A stretch of 64,000 nucleotides of DNA from assembly GCF_000310205.1 (NCBI RefSeq), contig NZ_AMXE01000005.1, forward strand, positions 1 to 64,000, in the 5' to 3' direction. This stretch comes from Thauera linaloolentis 47Lol = DSM 12138. Its GTDB lineage: Bacteria; Pseudomonadota; Gammaproteobacteria; Burkholderiales; Rhodocyclaceae. The notes under the pieces were generated by a model, which saw nothing but the letters and a program-made list of their open reading frames with translations, was not told where the DNA came from and searched no databases. Made by a program: the position numbers and the translations under genes. This document shows, in pieces, positions 63,027 to 64,000 of the stretch (positions are counted from its first letter, which is position 1; each line of letters opens with the position of its first letter).

Positions 63027-64000
63027 TCAAGAACTCGTGGCCTCGCCCGCCCTCGGCGCCGGCCAGCCGCGCACCAGCCAGACGAGCCCCGCCAGCGCGA
63101 ACACCGACCCGAGCGTGAAGGTCCATTCAGGCCCCACGGCGTCCCAGGTGTAGCCGCTGAGCAAGCCGCCCAACATGCCGCCCGCACCGAAGGAGATGCT
63201 GCCGTACAACGCCTGCCCACGTGATTGGAGCCGTCCGCAAAACCAAAGGTTCACCACCGCGATCGCCGCCGCATGATAGGCGCCGAACGTGGCGCCGTGC
63301 AGCACCTGGGCGAACAGCAGCACGGGCAGGCTGCCTGCCCCCCAGCCGATCAGCGCGAAACGGAGCACCGCGCATGCGAAGGAGAAGAGCAGTATCCCGC
63401 GCAGGCTGAAACGCCGCGTGATGCGCGGCATCAGCATGAAGACGATGATCTCCGCCACCACGCCCAGCGTCCACATCCAGCCGACCAGCGCCTTGCCGTA
63501 ACCTTCATCCACGAGGTAGATCGAGTAGAACACGTAGAACGCCCCGTGTGCCGCCGACATCAGGAAGCAGGCGCCGAATAGCGCCCTGACCTCGGGCCGG
63601 CGCAGGGTGTCACGCAGGCTGGGCGCTGCACGCGCAATCTGCGACGGCACCGATTCCGGAATGGCGAAGGAGCACGCCAAGACGCCTGCCAGGATGGCGG
63701 CCGTGACCCATAGCACCGACTCGATGGCGACATGATCCAGCGCCTGCCCCAACGCCAGCACCGCCACGATGAAGCCGACCGACCCCCATGCCCGTATGCT
63801 GCCGTAGCGGTGCCCCTCTGCGCCCAGGTGCGAGAAGGCCAGCCCTTCGATCAAGGGCAGCGCCGCACTCCAGAAGAAGGCCATCAGCGCCATCGCGGCG
63901 AACAGGCCGGCGAACTCGGTGGTCATGAAGAAACCCGAGAAGCCGACCAGGCTCATCAGCGCGGACAGGCGCACGATCGCCACCCGCATGGCGAGGCGTT
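63027..64000 (-). CDS. MFS transporter, HcaT/3-phenylpropionate-type (5' end cut by the window)
   Basis: At least 323 residues with about ten hydrophobic segments; the frame stays open to the end of the window, so the N-terminus (about 70 residues by comparison with ~390-residue relatives) is missing and the ATG at 63989 is probably internal. Stretches such as FFWSAALPLIEGLAFSHLG, RYGSIRAWGSVGFIVAVL and LHGATFGAYHAAAIAVVNLW resemble the phenylpropionate/nucleoside permease-like MFS family. The substrate cannot be told. Confidence 0.8.
   Translation of the reverse strand, partial: RLAMRVAIVRLSALMSLVGFSGFFMTTEFAGLFAAMALMAFFWSAALPLIEGLAFSHLGAEGHRYGSIRAWGSVGFIVAVLALGQALDHVAIESVLWVTAAILAGVLACSFAIPESVPSQIARAAPSLRDTLRRPEVRALFGACFLMSAAHGAFYVFYSIYLVDEGYGKALVGWMWTLGVVAEIIVFMLMPRITRRFSLRGILLFSFACAVLRFALIGWGAGSLPVLLFAQVLHGATFGAYHAAAIAVVNLWFCGRLQSRGQALYGSISFGAGGMLGGLLSGYTWDAVGPEWTFTLGSVFALAGLVWLVRGWPAPRAGEATSS

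Overview
The window is high-GC bacterial DNA from a betaproteobacterium, most likely of the Rhodocyclaceae/Zoogloeaceae type (Azoarcus/Thauera-like). This rests on the gene order (thrS-infC-rpmI-rplT-pheST-ihfA; leuC-leuD-leuB-asd-fimV-truA-trpFBA-accD-folC-dedD-cvpA-purF-metZ; gyrA-serC-pheA-hisC-tyrA-aroA/cmk-rpsA-ihfB) and on protein features such as a fused AroA-Cmk. No rRNA, insertion sequence, integrase, prophage or CRISPR array was seen. Genus placement is inference.

Region 1 (1-9.9 kb, + strand) is the part of an ethanolamine-utilisation (eut) microcompartment operon running eutQ(partial)-eutT-eutD-eutM-eutN-eutE-eutJ-eutG-eutH-eutA. Together these import ethanolamine (EutH), build part of a shell (EutM, EutN), supply adenosylcobalamin (EutT), reactivate ethanolamine ammonia-lyase (EutA) and process acetaldehyde to acetyl-CoA, acetyl phosphate or ethanol (EutE, EutD, EutG). 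The lyase genes eutBC, further shell genes and the regulator eutR are not in the window. The operon ends at a strong terminator facing the 3' end of a tRNA-Pro gene.

Region 2 (9.9-36.1 kb, - strand) is core genome. It holds tRNA-Pro and the translation cluster thrS-infC-rpmI-rplT-pheS-pheT-ihfA with a MerR-like gene. infC starts with a rare ATC codon. Next come tRNA-Val with a consensus promoter, a small stress-type membrane protein, and ydbH-ynbE-ydbL (outer-membrane lipid homeostasis) with a 3'-5' exonuclease gene. A long co-directional chain follows: gyrA-serC-pheA-hisC-tyrA-aroA/cmk-rpsA-ihfB-lapA-lapB-cysM. It joins DNA topology, serine and aromatic amino-acid synthesis, translation, both-subunit IHF production (with ihfA above) and LPS control. 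An azurin gene lies at its upstream end.

Region 3 (36.4-44 kb) holds the heat-shock operon grpE-dnaK-dnaJ (+) behind a sigma32-like promoter, then cysS (-), and a + strand group of two tandem cyclophilins and lpxH.

Region 4 (44-64 kb, - strand) is a long biosynthetic chain: leuC-entericidin-leuD-leuB-asd, fimV, a CbiQ-like membrane protein, truA-trpF-trpB-trpA-accD-folC-SPOR protein-cvpA-purF-metZ. An M48 metalloprotease and a partial MFS transporter lie at the window edge. Most of the window is ordinary core genome; the accessory-looking part is the eut cluster. Noncoding signals (terminators, tRNA promoters, structured leaders, intra-operon hairpins) were read by eye and are given with their limits.
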